A stretch of 54,203 nt of DNA. It comes from Bacteroidota bacterium. GTDB taxonomy: Bacteria > Bacteroidota > Bacteroidia > B-17B0 > Aurantibacillaceae. Under the pieces are notes generated by a model that made no database searches, was not told the DNA's origin, and was given only the letters and a program-made list of their open reading frames with translations. A program made the position numbers and the translations under genes. Of this stretch, positions 46,826 to 54,203 are shown one piece after another; position 1 is the stretch's first letter, and each line of letters starts with the position of its first letter. The stretch lies in NCBI GenBank assembly GCA_016194985.1, contig JACQAK010000042.1:1-54203 (forward strand), read 5' to 3'.

Positions 46826-47997
46826 TGCAACTTATCGCTAAAATAGTTTTGTTGATAGGCTTTGTACTGTTTGGTACAAAGTTTTTGGCATTAAATCACG
46901 ATAGTTTAAAAGTTACCAAGCCTTTAAAACCAGCCAAGCATTATTTCAACACGATTATTTATTCTGATTTGTATGGTACGGGTCAGCGTGATTTATCAGG
47001 GAAAACCTTCGTTTCTAAAAAATTAAAGACCTATCAGGTTAATCAATTTGTATTGGGATTTAATACGCCGGTATTCACAAAAGATTTTTACAAGAAAGAT
47101 AGTACCGTAATTTCAAACTTCCATTTATTATTAACGGGTAGTTATTCTGTTGTAACGCCTAAGTTTTCAGGAATTGATACGGATCATCATTTAAGTAAAA
47201 CATCATTTGGTGTAAGAATGATTTATAATACCGGTAAGAAGAGTATTTTTTACATGGAGTTTTCTCCTTTTATGACACAGGACAGAGGCTATGCCTATAC
47301 TCAGCGATATCGAATAGCGTCAACCGTTGTTTATAATTACACTCTTAACAGGTACTTTAGTTTCAGAGCCGGTTATTCGCGTTCATTTATGTTTGGAAAT
47401 CGGTTAGATTTGCCTTATGTGGGAATTCGTGTTGGGAGATTGGATGGCATTAACTTAAGCATTCAGTTTCCTAGAAGTGTGAGTTTTAATGTGCCGATTG
47501 GAAAATATGTGAAAACGAGCTTATATACTAAACCTCAGGGAGGGATGTATTCATTTGCCAACACGGACACCATTTATTATTTGAATAATGATAAGAGCTT
47601 GAATTTTGGGAGGTATGAATTTTTAGGAGGTGCCAGAGTGGATGTATTTCCAAGCCATTTTTTTAATTTTTACGTGAGTAGCGGATTAACTACACAAAAT
47701 AATATCGTATTGTTTTCTGAAACATATAACAGAGGCAATAGAGGGCAATTAAATTCGTTTTACAAAGAACGATTGAAGGGTTCTCTTTTTGTGAATTTTG
47801 GTCTGGTATTTAAATTTGGTAAGACGAAATCTATCTATAATAATTATAATATGTATAATGCTCAGGATCTCAATTCTGTGGATCATAGTAATAATGTGAA
47901 TACGGGGAATACTCAAATCCCGGCCAGGGAGAAAACAATCAAACATCTTCAACCTAATGAGGTTCAGGATTTGATAGACACTCAGGATTTTTATTAA
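46825..47997 (+). CDS. Outer-membrane beta-barrel protein of unknown function
   Basis: 390 residues. After an N-terminal hydrophobic signal-like segment (IAKIVLLIGFVLFGTKFLAL) the sequence alternates amphipathic strands: FNTIIYSDLYGTGQRDLSGK, FHLLLTGSYSVVTP, SFGVRMIYNTGKKSIFYMEFSPF, YRIASTVVYNYTLNRYFSFRAGYSR and FVNFGLVFKFG, which is typical of an outer-membrane barrel. The C-terminal 60 residues are Asn-rich and polar. Last gene of the ECF operon, coupled by TAATG to the Spy-like gene. A role in envelope stress is inferred from context only. Confidence 0.65.
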   Translation: MQLIAKIVLLIGFVLFGTKFLALNHDSLKVTKPLKPAKHYFNTIIYSDLYGTGQRDLSGKTFVSKKLKTYQVNQFVLGFNTPVFTKDFYKKDSTVISNFHLLLTGSYSVVTPKFSGIDTDHHLSKTSFGVRMIYNTGKKSIFYMEFSPFMTQDRGYAYTQRYRIASTVVYNYTLNRYFSFRAGYSRSFMFGNRLDLPYVGIRVGRLDGINLSIQFPRSVSFNVPIGKYVKTSLYTKPQGGMYSFANTDTIYYLNNDKSLNFGRYEFLGGARVDVFPSHFFNFYVSSGLTTQNNIVLFSETYNRGNRGQLNSFYKERLKGSLFVNFGLVFKFGKTKSIYNNYNMYNAQDLNSVDHSNNVNTGNTQIPAREKTIKHLQPNEVQDLIDTQDFY

Positions 47998-48073
47998 GTT
48001 TTTTATTGGGGCGTGTCGGCGCCTTTATTTAGCAACGGGAAGCCCAACATGGGTTTTATTTTTAAAAATAAAA

Positions 48074-48826
48074 TTAATCTTCAAACTTTTTTAGTTCGAG
48101 GTTAGTTCCGTCGAACTCAGCATAGGTGCAGTAGTTGATCCACTCTCCTAAATTAATGTAACGGGATGTTTCAGATGCCTTCAAATCTAATGGTAAATGA
48201 CGATGTCCGAAAATAAAATAGTCGGTATGTTGTTTCTTTAGATCTTCTTTACAAAAGCTCATTAGCCATTCATTATCCTCACCCAAAAATTCTTTATCAG
48301 AATCACCAGTGTTTATTCGGCTGCGTTTGCTGGATCGGCGGGCAATCCAAAAGCCTAAATTAGGATGGAGCATTTTAAAGCACCAGATAAGAAAAGGGTT
48401 GGTAAAACATTTTTTTAAAAATTTATACCAGTTATCGCCCGGACCTAATCCGTCTCCATGTCCAATTAAAAAGGTTTTTCCGTTATATATTTTCCGTACG
48501 GGTTCATGATTAACGGTTACGCCTAATTCCTGAACAAAATAATCTTTCATCCATAAATCGTGGTTACCGGTGAAAAAATGAACGGGAATGCCATTGTCGG
48601 TTAACTCCGCAATTTTGCCTAAAAGGCGGGTTTGACCTTTAGGAATCGTGTATTTATATTCCCACCAAAAATCAAAAATATCACCTACCAAATATATTTC
48701 TTCAGCTGTATGCTTAATGGAATCTAACCAACGTACCACTTTTTTTTCGCGCGCCAGACTTAATTCAAAGGTAGGAACCCCTAAGTGAAAATCGGAAGCG
48801 AAATATATTTTTTTACCGGGCTGCAT
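48074..48826 (-). CDS. lpxH: UDP-2,3-diacylglucosamine diphosphatase, LpxH family
   Basis: 250 residues. Hydrolyses UDP-2,3-diacylglucosamine to lipid X, a lipid A step. Metallophosphatase motifs: FASDFHLG (D and H), VGDIFDFWWE, FTGNHDLWM, LIGHGDGLG, FGHRHLPL. The conserved length and W-rich motif FDFWWEYKY support LpxH rather than a general phosphoesterase. The start ATG overlaps the stop of the M1 peptidase gene by one base (TAATG), so the two are coupled. With kdnB and kdsA it belongs to the LPS inventory of this window. Confidence 0.9.
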   Translation of the reverse strand: MQPGKKIYFASDFHLGVPTFELSLAREKKVVRWLDSIKHTAEEIYLVGDIFDFWWEYKYTIPKGQTRLLGKIAELTDNGIPVHFFTGNHDLWMKDYFVQELGVTVNHEPVRKIYNGKTFLIGHGDGLGPGDNWYKFLKKCFTNPFLIWCFKMLHPNLGFWIARRSSKRSRINTGDSDKEFLGEDNEWLMSFCKEDLKKQHTDYFIFGHRHLPLDLKASETSRYINLGEWINYCTYAEFDGTNLELKKFED

Positions 48827-51800
48827 TACAAAAAGCTATTGGTTATAAAGTTACGTGGGTTAATGTTATGCAAATTTAGTGTAAATCGGATAGTATCAAA
48901 AAAACCTTTATTATTGGCAGTTAAAGCGGTTTTAATATCGTTGCTGTAAACAAAGGGCACGTAGATCTCGAATATGTTTTTCCATAAGCAAATATCCACA
49001 CCGGCATTATATAAGATACGGTCTTTTAATAAACTTTCCTTGAATTCGCTGGCACCAATATCGGCATATAGTTTTAAAGGAAGTTTCCCCACTTTGGGTG
49101 ATTTGATGTTTAAGGCGATGAGCCATTTGGAGGTTTGCCCTAAAGGAGTCCATATTTTAAAGGCCCCGTCTTTTTCTACCATTTGTGCAGCTCCAACCCC
49201 ATTAATTTCGTTTCGCCCAACATAGTTGTAATCAAATAAATAATCCTGTGTTCCATTGAAACCACTCATTCTAAAACGGTAATCCTGTTTTAAGTTACTG
49301 TTTTGAAACACAAATGCTCCGGCAAATAATCTGAAATCCAAACTGTTTTTGTTTTTAAATGTGATGGAGTAGTTGAGCGAGGCACTTGCTTTTCCAAACA
49401 AATCGTTGTGTTGAAAATTGAAAGCTACATCAAAAGGGTTAATAACTCTGGTGTTTTGTAAGGTGTAATAGAAATTATTGATGATCGTAGCTTTGTTTTG
49501 CGCGCCAATACTCGATTGAGATGAATCAGTTCTGTTAATTTTAAAGGTTTCATTATCTGTAAACAGGTAATTGCTGGTATAACCAATATGTTGTGTAATC
49601 TTGCTGCGGGCTACACGTTTCTTCAATTCAAAATCCAGTGTAGCAGATATTTTATAATAATTTAAATTAAAAGATTTGATGTTTGTGCTATTGGCTTCGT
49701 TGAAAAACTTAGTATCTACATAATTATAGGCAAATGATTTTGCTTTTGCTGTAAACGTAATTTGTTGTAGGACATTATTATTTTGAGTAAAATATTTATT
49801 AAAATCAGCAAAGCCCACGGGAGTCTTACTTCCAAAGGCATACATAGGAGCAATGGTAAATTCCATTTTGCGCTGCAAAAAACTATAATTGTAAAAGGCA
49901 CAACCTAACATAAATTTATTGTATTGATTGTAACCTGCAATTGGTAAGTAATTTATCTGACTATAGTTTGGATCGTCTAATTTTCCTAAGAACACAAATT
50001 TTACAGGGTCTGTTGTTCTGAAGATACCATGTGTTCTTATATTATTGTTTTTTCGTTTTACATCGGGCATAAACTCTTCATAATCTATTTTAAATTCATC
50101 TACATCCGAAGGAGGAAATTCAAATACGCGCTTACCTTTAAAGCCATTGTACCAAACGGTTCCAACGAGTCTCCCGTCTTTTAATCCGGATACAGATACA
50201 GGCCCTAATAGTTTGTTTTTGTTTTTTACTAAAATGGCATGACTATGGTCTTCGAGTTGTTTGTGCCCAACCATTTTGTAATCCAGTTTATTATTGGTAA
50301 CAATCAATTCTTCTACAAACCAGTGTAAATCAGCATTAAGATGATATTGTAGTGTTTTGATCAAATCTTCCGGTGTGGGATGTTCAAATTTCCATTGTTC
50401 AAAATAAAAGCGCATGGCTTCATCAAATTTTTCTTTCCCTAAATAGTTCATTAGATAATCAAAGGCTAATGCAGATTTACTATAAACAATGGCGCCATAG
50501 TTATAGGGGGTGAAATCTTCTGAGGCTGTAGCGATAGGTTGATCCGTATTTTTTCGGGCAGCTAAGAGATATGAAAACTCATATTCTGCTTTGTGTTTGA
50601 ATTTATTTAATCCAAAAAATTTAAAAGTACTGTCTCTTCCAATTAAACTGGCTAATGTTTGGTTAGGGTATTTTGCCCGGATGTAGCGCATTTCGTAAAA
50701 GGAGTTTAATCCTTCATCCATAAAAGGATAGTCACGCTCATTACTTCCTAAAATGCCATAAAACCAGTTATGTCCCACTTCGTGCATAATGGTTGTTTCT
50801 AATGTAAAGGCGTTGCCACTTTCACCTATAATAGTGATGTTGGGATATTCCATTCCGCCGCCGGCACTAATGGTGCCATCAACAGCCGTTACATGGTTAT
50901 AGGGATAATCCCCATTCATGTCAGAATAAAACAGGGTTGCATCGTTGATGTATTCCAATGATTTACTCCATAGTTCGGGTTCGCTGTTAGTGAAAAAGGC
51001 CCAGGTATCTACTTCTTTCAAACTACGCGGTAATGTAATAGTTCCTTTCAATACATGAAATCGCTTATCGGCAAACCAGGCGAAATCGTGCACTCTGTAT
51101 TGTTTGAATTGAATGGTTTTGTATTCCTTACTTGATTCAGGAAATGAATTGTCGTGCGAGTATTTTTTATCGGCAATCAGTTTTTTAGTTTCTTCCACTT
51201 TGGATAATAGCCAGTTTTCTTCTTCGGCTTCATCAATTCTATCACCGGTAGCGGCCAGTACATAGTTTTTGGGCAATGTAATTTTTACATTGTAAGAACC
51301 AAACTCACTGTAAAATTCTCCCTGATTTAAATAGGGCATCGGATGCCAGCCGTCTCTGTCGAATACGGCCGGTTTTGGATACCATTGTGTAATGGCATAA
51401 GCCTGGCCAATATGCCCTAGTCGGGAAATTTTAGCAGACGGCAATTTAACATGAAAAGGAGTGGTAATGATGATTGTGTCTCCCGGATTAATCGGTTTAT
51501 TTAATATGAGTTTACAAATGTCGATATGTTCTTTATCAAATTCCCAGGTAATGGTTTTGCCATTTACTAAGAAATTTAAACTATCGATATAGCCCAAATC
51601 AGAAGGCTTGGCAAAATACATTTCGGTTTCACCGTTTTCCAGTAATTGTCTGGCTAAAGCAGTTTCCTGATTTTTGTAAGCATTGGCCCATAAATGAAAG
51701 TAAATAAAATCGAGCGGTTGTTTTGAATTATTGATGTAGGTAATCTTTTCAAAAGCGCTTAACTCATGAGAAACATCATTTAATGTAACATCGATCGTGT

Positions 51801-51888
51801 AATTAACTTCCTGTTGAAAGTAATTTTGCTGGGAGTAAAAAAACGAACACGTAAATAAAAAACTAATGATGTAAAAAAATCTCAACAT
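48826..51888 (-). CDS. M1 family metallopeptidase with long C-terminal domain
   Basis: 1,020 residues with a signal peptide. The N-terminal beta domain is followed by the gluzincin core: GGGMEYPN at 343-350, zinc-binding H369-E370...H373 (HEVGHNWFYG) and E392 (DEGLNSFYE). The C-terminal 450 residues are beta-rich with aromatic strands (FMLGCAFYNYSFLQRKMEFTIAPM, NNFYYTLQNTRVINPFDVAFNF), resembling a barrel or bidomain anchor rather than the usual ERAP-like helix domain. It cleaves N-terminal residues of peptides, probably at the cell surface. Overlaps lpxH by one base. Confidence 0.85.
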   Translation of the reverse strand: MLRFFYIISFLFTCSFFYSQQNYFQQEVNYTIDVTLNDVSHELSAFEKITYINNSKQPLDFIYFHLWANAYKNQETALARQLLENGETEMYFAKPSDLGYIDSLNFLVNGKTITWEFDKEHIDICKLILNKPINPGDTIIITTPFHVKLPSAKISRLGHIGQAYAITQWYPKPAVFDRDGWHPMPYLNQGEFYSEFGSYNVKITLPKNYVLAATGDRIDEAEEENWLLSKVEETKKLIADKKYSHDNSFPESSKEYKTIQFKQYRVHDFAWFADKRFHVLKGTITLPRSLKEVDTWAFFTNSEPELWSKSLEYINDATLFYSDMNGDYPYNHVTAVDGTISAGGGMEYPNITIIGESGNAFTLETTIMHEVGHNWFYGILGSNERDYPFMDEGLNSFYEMRYIRAKYPNQTLASLIGRDSTFKFFGLNKFKHKAEYEFSYLLAARKNTDQPIATASEDFTPYNYGAIVYSKSALAFDYLMNYLGKEKFDEAMRFYFEQWKFEHPTPEDLIKTLQYHLNADLHWFVEELIVTNNKLDYKMVGHKQLEDHSHAILVKNKNKLLGPVSVSGLKDGRLVGTVWYNGFKGKRVFEFPPSDVDEFKIDYEEFMPDVKRKNNNIRTHGIFRTTDPVKFVFLGKLDDPNYSQINYLPIAGYNQYNKFMLGCAFYNYSFLQRKMEFTIAPMYAFGSKTPVGFADFNKYFTQNNNVLQQITFTAKAKSFAYNYVDTKFFNEANSTNIKSFNLNYYKISATLDFELKKRVARSKITQHIGYTSNYLFTDNETFKINRTDSSQSSIGAQNKATIINNFYYTLQNTRVINPFDVAFNFQHNDLFGKASASLNYSITFKNKNSLDFRLFAGAFVFQNSNLKQDYRFRMSGFNGTQDYLFDYNYVGRNEINGVGAAQMVEKDGAFKIWTPLGQTSKWLIALNIKSPKVGKLPLKLYADIGASEFKESLLKDRILYNAGVDICLWKNIFEIYVPFVYSNDIKTALTANNKGFFDTIRFTLNLHNINPRNFITNSFL

Positions 51889-51957
51889 ACGTTAAAAAAA
51901 TATTAGTTATTTTCTCTCTGCCTCCCCCACAGAGAATGGAATAAAAACCAGCAAAAG

Positions 51958-53109
51958 CTATTTTAAAACTTCGGCTAATTTTTTTTCTAATTCGGCTCCT
52001 CTTAAATCAGTAGCAATGATTTTTCCTTCTTTATCAATTAAAACGGTATAAGGAATAGATTGTACGGCATAAATAGAGCAGGCTTCGCTTTGCCAGAATT
52101 TTAAATCGCTAACCTGCGGCCATGTTAAACCTTCTTTAGAAATGGCTTCTAACCAGGCAGTACGATCTTTATCAAGGGAAACGCCTAAGATCTCAAAGCC
52201 TTTACTTTTATATTTTTCGTAGGCATGTTTTACGTTAGGTAATTCTTTACGGCAGGGTGCACACCAGCTGGCCCAAAAATCAATTAATACTACTTTCCCT
52301 CTTAAAGAAGATAAGGCTAAGTCTTTATCGTTAGGCATTGGTAAAATCAATTCAGGAGCTTCGGCCCCAACCTTAATAGCCTGTGTTCTGGCAACCATCA
52401 TTTCGGCTTGCTGAACCATTGCATGATATGATTTAATGTCTTTATTATCAGGGTATCTTTCGCTTAAGCCTTTATCCAATGCTTTATAAACATCTAAATA
52501 ATTCTCAGGCCGTAATTGTTGGATTGCCATAATAGAGGCAAAGGAATTTGAGTTTTCTTTAATTTTTTTGGCAACAATGTCGCTGTACTGACCAATCATT
52601 ACTTCATAAGGTTTTTGTAATTCTTTGGATAATGAATCGGCCCGTATAGAATCCAATTTCATCACTACCATGGCTGTTCTGAAAATGTTTTCCAATGAAT
52701 CGGTTCTTACTTTTTGTCCCTGAGCTAATTTATTATAGTCTAAAAATAATTGGGTATCTGGCGATCCTTCTGCTTTGAATGTGTTTCCTAAATCGCGGGC
52801 ATCCGCTGTTACTGTTACTTTTTGGGCAGAATCCAGTACTAACATGGCAAAGTTAGAATTAGAAATCCGTAATCTGTAAAATCCAACGGATGGGGAATAA
52901 TGATTGATCAAAAATTCGCCTTTTTCATTAATAACAGCACTATCAACAGCTGTAACGCCTGATTGTGCCAGTTTTTCCAAATAAATAGATTCGCCTTTAG
53001 AGTTAGATAAGGTTCCTTTTAGTTCAAAACCTGAAGTGTTTCCTGAATTTGAAGGGCCACAAGAATATAATGCAATGGATGCTAATGCAAGAAGTGTTAT
53101 TTTTTTCAT
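51958..53109 (-). CDS. TlpA-like thioredoxin-family lipoprotein with N-terminal DUF4369
   Basis: 383 residues. Lipoprotein signal with cysteine 17 (ALYSCGPSN). The N-terminal 110 residues (GFELKGTLSNSKGESIYLEK...AMLVLDSAQKVTVTADARDL) match DUF4369; a helical linker follows; the C-terminal thioredoxin domain has the redox pair C283/C286 in WASWCAPCRKEL and the cis-proline in IPYTVLIDKEGKI. It keeps periplasmic or surface protein thiols reduced, or takes part in cytochrome maturation. No cytochrome genes are nearby. Upstream are a hairpin repeat and apaG. Confidence 0.9.
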   Translation of the reverse strand: MKKITLLALASIALYSCGPSNSGNTSGFELKGTLSNSKGESIYLEKLAQSGVTAVDSAVINEKGEFLINHYSPSVGFYRLRISNSNFAMLVLDSAQKVTVTADARDLGNTFKAEGSPDTQLFLDYNKLAQGQKVRTDSLENIFRTAMVVMKLDSIRADSLSKELQKPYEVMIGQYSDIVAKKIKENSNSFASIMAIQQLRPENYLDVYKALDKGLSERYPDNKDIKSYHAMVQQAEMMVARTQAIKVGAEAPELILPMPNDKDLALSSLRGKVVLIDFWASWCAPCRKELPNVKHAYEKYKSKGFEILGVSLDKDRTAWLEAISKEGLTWPQVSDLKFWQSEACSIYAVQSIPYTVLIDKEGKIIATDLRGAELEKKLAEVLK

Positions 53110-53141
53110 TAATGAAGTTATTTATAAGGCGTCAAATATAC

Positions 53142-53204
53142 AATTAGATACGAGATTTGAGATGTTAAGATATGAGAAAAAAATCTCACATCTCACATCT
53201 AATT
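53142..53204. repeat. Hairpin repeat of AGATTTG/TCTCACA units
   Basis: Left arm AATTAGATACGAGATTTGAG and right arm CTCACATCTCACATCTAATT are near-complements. They fill the 104-bp gap between the TlpA-like gene and apaG. Same architecture as the other degenerate-unit hairpins. Confidence 0.6.
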
Positions 53205-53213
53205 TTCTCTCTT

Positions 53214-53606
53214 CTAATTAAGTTTTGCAGGAAGCACCATATTAAATTCAGGGATCAGAACATTAAATTCTGAGAGGTCCACCAGTTTTTTCATCACATA
53301 GTAACCACTCATTTTCCCAATTTCGGTTACAAAATCACAGCCACTGTTATAAGCAAATGATTCTCCCGGTTCAAGAGTAGGGGTTTCGCCCACCACTCCG
53401 TCTCCTTCTACCTGTCTTTTTTCGCCAAAGCCGTCGGTAATATCCCAGTGACGTTTTAACAGTTTTACGGTATAGTCGCTTTTATTGGTGATGGTAATTT
53501 CGTAAACAAAAAAATAATGGTTGTTTTTGGGGTCTGATTGAGGAGCATAATAGCGAGTTTTAACCGAAATCTCTATGCCATGTGTAATTATAGAATTCAT
53601 ACCCAT
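53214..53606 (-). CDS. apaG: ApaG protein
   Basis: 130 residues, the usual length. Single fibronectin-III-like beta sandwich: VKTRYYAPQSDPKNNHYFFVYEITITNKSDYTVKLLKRHWDITDGFG followed by VEGDGVVGETPTLEPGESFAYNSGC and GYYVMKKL. ApaG is linked to cobalt/magnesium resistance and to binding of diadenosine polyphosphates; its mechanism is unresolved. Starts at ATG 53606; a second ATG two codons later is possible. Divergent from rpsA. Confidence 0.93.
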   Translation of the reverse strand: MGMNSIITHGIEISVKTRYYAPQSDPKNNHYFFVYEITITNKSDYTVKLLKRHWDITDGFGEKRQVEGDGVVGETPTLEPGESFAYNSGCDFVTEIGKMSGYYVMKKLVDLSEFNVLIPEFNMVLPAKLN

Positions 53607-53745
53607 TTATTTGCCGGAATTTATCGAAATATAGAACATATAATGATAGAAACAAAGCTTTATATTTAAATTAAAATGCTGATTTTCAGTAATTTAAAAA
53701 TAAAATTATTTTACAATTTCATAATATAGGCAGCTTTAAATATCG

Positions 53746-53753
53746 TATATTTG
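53746..53753 (+). promoter_or_regulatory. -7 promoter element of rpsA
   Basis: TATATTTG, a perfect -7 element, followed by TAGCCCA, a variant of the CAGCCCG after the rRNA and tRNA-Lys promoters. No TTG lies at the -33 spacing. The leader to the ATG is about 90 nt and AT-rich; it could carry a ribosomal-protein autoregulatory site, but no structure is clear enough to annotate. Confidence 0.6.
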
Positions 53754-53846
53754 TAGCCCACTTTTTAATCAGGGTAAAAATTGGGCTAAAAATTAAAAAC
53801 TAACCACTTCGGTAGCCTTGAAATGCTGAATACAATTATTAAATAA

Positions 53847-54203
53847 ATGGCAGACAAAAATGCAACAGTTGGGAATCCGGATTTTGACTGGAACTCAATT
53901 GGAAAGAAAAACGACAATTACTCATCAGACGAACGTACAAAGTTAGATGAAATGTATGGTAAATCATTAAGCACTATTGCTGATGCTCAAACTATGCAAG
54001 GAACTGTAGTATCTAAAAACTCTCGTGAGGTTGTTGTAAACATTGGTTACAAATCAGACGGTGTTGTAGCTTTATCAGAATTCCGTTACAACCCGGATTT
54101 AAAAGTTGGTGATTCTATTGAAGTTTTTATTGAAAAAGCAGAAGATACAAATGGCCAGTTAATTTTATCTCACAAAAAAGCCCGTGCCGGTAAATCCTGG
54201 GAT
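53847..54203 (+). CDS. rpsA: 30S ribosomal protein S1, N-terminal part (runs off the window)
   Basis: 119 codons to the window end. The sequence MADKNATVGNPDFDWNSIGK leads into the first S1 repeat: GTVVSKNSREVVVNIGYKSDG, then VVALSEFRYNPDLKVGDSIEVFIEKAEDTNGQLILSHKKAR. Bacteroidota S1 proteins have about 600 residues and begin with a similar acidic extension. S1 helps mRNA binding where Shine-Dalgarno sequences are rare, as here. Transcribed from the promoter at 53746 and divergent from apaG. Confidence 0.93.
   Translation, partial: MADKNATVGNPDFDWNSIGKKNDNYSSDERTKLDEMYGKSLSTIADAQTMQGTVVSKNSREVVVNIGYKSDGVVALSEFRYNPDLKVGDSIEVFIEKAEDTNGQLILSHKKARAGKSWD

Noticed and set aside
48004-48046. Possible sixth copy of the structured RNA element
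   Set aside because: Only the 3' hairpin GGCGCC and a CACGCCCC tail are recognisable on the reverse strand; the rest is missing, so it is at most a remnant.
53754-53788. TAGCCCA/TGGGCTA hairpin at the start of the rpsA transcript
   Set aside because: Its left arm lies at or before the expected transcription start, so the stem would probably not be present in the mRNA.

Overview
The window is a low-GC bacterial chromosome segment from the phylum Bacteroidota, class Bacteroidia. The evidence is a Bacteroidota-type 16S rRNA, promoters of the TTG-N19/20-TAnnTTTG type, the gliding protein GldD, a type IX secretion (T9SS) sorting domain, TonB-dependent receptors with carboxypeptidase-regulatory N-domains, and an almost complete lack of Shine-Dalgarno sequences. 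The exact order cannot be fixed by eye.

Layout. 1-2200: DUF1415 fragment, YdcF-like lipoprotein, ribonuclease H, tRNA-Lys and a small unknown gene. 2310-7914: LPS/housekeeping run with kdnA (broken by one in-frame TAA), kdnB and kdsA for Kdo and 8-amino-Kdo synthesis, then folA, a PolB-like exonuclease and gpsA. 8228-21905: gldD, ssb, a UvrD/PcrA helicase, an RND exporter, an orphan peptide-binding lipoprotein, a TPR-PD40 protein, recR, a MuiA-like protein, a Cys-rich CWC protein and an ATP_bind_4 (diphthine-ammonia-ligase-like) protein. 22052-31668: a metal/heme acquisition island with a DtxR/MntR-type repressor divergent from a TonB receptor across a perfect 16-bp palindrome, a NarL/LuxR response regulator, and a four-gene operon (T9SS-exported HmuY-like protein, DUF6607, TonB receptor, HmuY-like lipoprotein). 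31700-33950: two cassette-like genes bounded by GTTAGCGGC inverted repeats. 34068-39228: a 1,499-residue exported protein of unknown function and yajQ. 39388-44983: an rRNA operon (16S, tRNA-Ile, tRNA-Ala, a tRNA-like pseudogene, 23S, 5S) behind two tandem promoters. 45028-47997: an ECF sigma/anti-sigma-like/Spy-like/outer-membrane operon starting about 45 bp after 5S with no visible terminator. 48074-54203: lpxH, an M1 peptidase, a TlpA-like thioredoxin, apaG and the start of rpsA.

The strongest non-coding signals are: (1) five copies of a structured RNA-like element at 7.96-8.18, 14.7 and 18.87-19.12 kb, whose three helices change sequence but keep pairing, two pairs lying head to head; (2) three NarL-type 7-2-7 inverted repeats (TACC-N8-GGTA) upstream of the response regulator and the heme operon, the promoter-proximal one exactly 23 bp from the -7 element in both cases; (3) attC-like palindromes around the cassette genes; (4) a tRNA-like fold with a 12-nt anticodon loop in the 16S-23S spacer; (5) a shared CAGCCCG start region at the stable-RNA promoters, with a close variant at rpsA. 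Functions are assigned from recognised motifs; no database search was possible.
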